A stretch of DNA of 35,128 nt from positions 1-35,128 of IMG/VR virus record IMGVR_UViG_3300031659_000037, one strand, 5' to 3'. Both the position numbers and the translations under genes were made by a program. Every line of letters starts with the position of its first letter. The stretch's first letter is position 1. The stretch is from a virus. This document shows, one piece after another, positions 33,133-35,128 of the stretch. The notes beneath the pieces are model-generated. The model worked only from the letters and a program-made list of their open reading frames with translations, did no database searches and had not been told where the DNA came from.

Positions 33133-33156
33133 AAGCCCGCCACGTGCGGGCTTTTT
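33133..33156 (+). terminator. Intrinsic terminator, duplicated sequence
   Basis: AAGCCCGC (33133-33140), loop CACGT, GCGGGCTT (33146-33153), then T to 33156. Copy of the terminator at 32476. Confidence 0.93.
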
Positions 33157-33280
33157 ATTGCCTAGTGTTTAAGAGTTAATTAAGGCGGGCCGTGCCCCGC
33201 GTACCAGTTCCCAAACCTACGGGCCGTGCTCCGTGGTCCGCTGGCCATTGGCCGTGCACCTTGGCCGCTGGCCGTTAACC

Positions 33281-33298
33281 GCTGCGCGAGCTGCGCGA
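33281..33298 (+). repeat. Tandem 9-bp repeat GCTGCGCGA
   Basis: Two exact adjacent copies inside the GC-rich non-coding region upstream of terL. Confidence 0.9.
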
Positions 33299-33569
33299 CG
33301 CGATGACCTCAGCCGGTGAAAGTTAACCCGCGTCCGGTCCGCCGTGGTCCGTGATCCGTTGCCCATTGCCCCCGGTCCATCCGCCGGGAAAAACGCGCAG
33401 GGTCCCCCTGATATCGGGTCAAAAGCCCCAGCCCGCGACCAATTCGAGGCGATCCGAGCGCCGCCGCCCCCCGCGGCTGCCTGCGGAGGCTAGGGCCATG
33501 TTTCTCGCGAATAATTACTATAAAATTTAAAATAAGGTTAACTGTCTTATATTTGTGCTTAAAATCGCA

Positions 33570-33575
33570 TACAAT
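33570..33575 (+). promoter_or_regulatory. -10 element of the terL promoter
   Basis: TACAAT in AAATCGCATACAATACG, sharing TCGCATACAAT with the promoter at 29256. No good -35; TTATAT at 33548 is the best. The predicted start near 33582 coincides with the first parS-like repeat. Confidence 0.5.
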
Positions 33576-33583
33576 ACGTGATA

Positions 33584-33599
33584 TGTTTCACGTGAAAAA
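33584..33599. promoter_or_regulatory. parS-like site 1
   Basis: TGTTTCACGTGAAAAA, 15 of 16 bases matching the palindromic bacterial centromere site TGTTTCACGTGAAACA. It lies in an 18-bp direct repeat (CGTGATATGTTTCACGTG, 33577-33594). Confidence 0.75.
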
Positions 33600-33607
33600 T
33601 CGTGATA

Positions 33608-33623
33608 TGTTTCACGTGGAACA
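33608..33623. promoter_or_regulatory. parS-like site 2
   Basis: TGTTTCACGTGGAACA, the exact reverse complement of the known parS sequence TGTTCCACGTGAAACA. It lies in the second copy of the 18-bp repeat (33601-33618), 24 bp from the first. Confidence 0.85.
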
Positions 33624-33660
33624 TTAAAAACTGCGTATGAAAAATTAGCTAGGGACCCCT

Positions 33661-35124
33661 ATGAGTTCAGCCCAAACCGTGTTGATGGAAGAGAAAAAAC
33701 TGAAGCTTGAGCTTCGGCTCGCGCAGCTTGAGAAAAACGAAAAGTGCCAAAATGATTTTTTAAGTTTCGTAAAAACAGTCTGGCCTGACTTTATTGCGGG
33801 CCGTCATCATCGAATCATTGCCGAGAAGCTAGAAAGGGTCGCGAGCGGCGAGCTAAAGCGTTTGATTATCAACATGGCACCGCGGCACACGAAGAGTGAG
33901 TTTGCGTCGTTCTTGTTTCCGGCATGGATGATGGGCCGTAATCCGAAAATGAAGATCATTCAAGCGACGCACACGACGGAATTGGCGGTTAACTTTGGTC
34001 GTAAAACAAAAAACTTGATTGAAAGCGACGACTTCAAGGATATTTTTCCGGAGGTAAAGTTAGCGGCTGACAGTAAGGCCAGTGGTCGGTGGGACACGAA
34101 CAAGGGTGGGATGTATTACGCGGTTGGTGTTGGTTCGAACTTGGCGGGACGTGGTGGTGATTTGGTCATTATTGATGATCCGCACTCTGAGCAGACGGCG
34201 ATGAGCAACAATGGCTTTGATGATGCTTGGGACTGGTACACAGGTGGTCCTAGACAGCGTTTACAGCCGGGTGGGTCAATTGTATTGGTTCAAACTAGAT
34301 GGTCTGAGAAGGACATGACGGGCCAGTTAATGAGGGCTATGTCAAAAGACCCTTTGGCGGACCAATGGGAAGTTGTGGAGTTACCGGCAATTTTTGAGGA
34401 TGGGACTCCGTGCTGGCCTGAGTATTGGAGTTTGGAAGATTTGACTTCGGTTAAGGCTTCGATTCCGCCTTCTAAGTGGAACGCGCAGTATCAACAAAAT
34501 CCTACGGGTGAAGAGAATGCGATCATTCGTCGTGAGTGGTGGAGACTTTGGGAGCCTGAAAAAATTCCGGAGTTAGAATATGTGATACAAAGTTATGATA
34601 CTGCTTTTAGTAAACGTGAGACGGCGGATTATTCGGCTATTACGACGTGGGGGGTGTTTTATCCTAATGAGGGTGGTTCGGGTCCTAATTTAATTTTGTT
34701 AGATAGTAAAAAGGGACGTTGGGATTTTCCTGAGTTAAAGCAAGTGGCGCTAGATAATTATAAATTTTGGGAACCTGATACAGTTATTATTGAGGCGAAA
34801 GCGTCAGGGACCCCTTTGACCCAAGAATTACGTGCTATGGGCATACCCGTTGTAAACTTTACACCGAGCCGCGGTAACGATAAGGTGAGTCGAGTCCATA
34901 GTGTATCGCCTTTATTTGAGGCGGGTATGGTGTGGGCACCTGATGAGACTTTTTCGGATGAATTGATCGAAGAGGTTGCTGCTTTTCCTAACGGAGAGTT
35001 TGATGACTTGGTTGATAGTATGACGCAGGCGCTTATGCGCTATAGACAAGGGAATTTCGTTCAACTACCAACAGATGACTGGGAAGATGATGAAAACCAT
35101 GCTAAAGTGAAAGCGTATTATTAA
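33661..35124 (+). CDS. terL: Terminase large subunit
   Basis: 487 residues, ending four bases before the window end. ATPase part: Walker A-like MAPRHTKSE (Lys78), Walker B LVIIDD (168-173). Nuclease part: SYDTAF (Asp313), VIIEAKASG (Glu378), EFDDLVDS (Asp448 or 449 and Asp452), the RNase H-like acidic set. It is the packaging motor that pumps DNA into the procapsid and cuts it. Length is usual for the family. Start preceded by AGGGA, a weak site, and by the parS-like repeats. Codons in about residues 285-365 end in T or A more often than elsewhere in the gene. Confidence 0.96.
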   Translation: MSSAQTVLMEEKKLKLELRLAQLEKNEKCQNDFLSFVKTVWPDFIAGRHHRIIAEKLERVASGELKRLIINMAPRHTKSEFASFLFPAWMMGRNPKMKIIQATHTTELAVNFGRKTKNLIESDDFKDIFPEVKLAADSKASGRWDTNKGGMYYAVGVGSNLAGRGGDLVIIDDPHSEQTAMSNNGFDDAWDWYTGGPRQRLQPGGSIVLVQTRWSEKDMTGQLMRAMSKDPLADQWEVVELPAIFEDGTPCWPEYWSLEDLTSVKASIPPSKWNAQYQQNPTGEENAIIRREWWRLWEPEKIPELEYVIQSYDTAFSKRETADYSAITTWGVFYPNEGGSGPNLILLDSKKGRWDFPELKQVALDNYKFWEPDTVIIEAKASGTPLTQELRAMGIPVVNFTPSRGNDKVSRVHSVSPLFEAGMVWAPDETFSDELIEEVAAFPNGEFDDLVDSMTQALMRYRQGNFVQLPTDDWEDDENHAKVKAYY

Positions 35125-35128
35125 CTTT

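Larger units (their letters stand above)
33157..33660. other. Non-coding region before terL
   Basis: About 500 bases with no plausible gene. Positions about 33181-33500 are conspicuously GC-rich, with repeats: CCGTGGTCCG at 33231 and 33342, four GGCC boxes (33243-33274) and a tandem GCTGCGCGA at 33281-33298. From about 33500 it turns AT-rich and carries the terL promoter and two parS-like sites. Packaging-start or centromere-like functions are candidates. Confidence 0.75.

Noticed and set aside
1-35128. CRISPR arrays, insertion sequences, tRNA genes and integrase
   Set aside because: I looked for spaced identical repeats, transposase motifs, cloverleaf-like sequence and tyrosine or serine recombinase motifs, and saw none.

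Overview
The window reads as an incomplete genome of a tailed, double-stranded DNA phage of the kind found in marine viral metagenomes. It is densely packed, with genes joined by ATGA or TAATG overlaps, and carries a tail fibre, a block of very large Ala/Gly/Gln-rich virion proteins, a phage replisome and both terminase subunits. No gene points to one host. The virion block (a protein resembling P22-type DNA-stabilising proteins plus very large putative ejection proteins, with no sheath or classical tape measure) fits a short-tailed phage, but this is inference. The window is cut at both ends: the tail-fibre frame is already open at base 3, and the large terminase closes the right end. Portal, major capsid, any integrase and recognisable lysis genes are absent and probably lie outside.

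Layout. (1) 1-16767, plus strand: C-terminal part of a tail fibre with a self-cleaving chaperone domain, small proteins, then a translationally coupled run of virion proteins of 647, 98, 77, 612, 991, 858, 1289 and 291 residues and a 49-residue membrane protein. (2) 16764-18212, minus strand: a lone SNF2-family helicase, the only minus-strand gene, meeting the virion block tail to tail with overlapping stop codons. (3) 18319-25676, plus strand: replication module with a 193-residue protein, a probable single-strand binding protein, an archaeo-eukaryotic-type primase, small HTH and zinc-ribbon proteins, a UvrD-like helicase, a DUF6378-like protein and family A DNA polymerase. Overlapping opposed promoters sit between blocks 2 and 3. 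(4) 25737-27874: short accessory genes including a ribbon-helix-helix protein and an HTH protein with a C-terminal membrane anchor. (5) 27875-28292: AT-rich non-coding DNA with repeated GTAACC boxes. (6) 28293-29634: small terminase subunit, a VRR-NUC-type nuclease and small genes. (7) 29640-33156: a row of self-contained cassettes (promoter, leader, one or two genes, terminator) encoding a Cys-rich protein that looks circularly permuted, a DUF932 protein and four small proteins. (8) 33157-33660: non-coding, first GC-rich with short repeats, then AT-rich with a promoter and two direct repeats containing bacterial parS-like sites. (9) 33661-35124: large terminase subunit.

The parts suggest this logic: single-strand binding protein, primase, helicase and polymerase replicate the phage DNA; terminase packages it; the virion block builds the tail and internal proteins. 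Accessory cassettes share a -10 region containing AATCCCATA or its reverse complement, a GGGGGCAA leader box and a TACGGAGA ribosome binding site, as if one regulator controlled them as a regulon. The most unusual signals are the paired parS-like sites at the terL promoter, this shared promoter/operator family, two promoter-terminator leaders that may be attenuators or small RNAs, the permuted Cys-rich protein, and the GTAACC repeat cluster beside terS. All family assignments are from reading motifs, without database searches.
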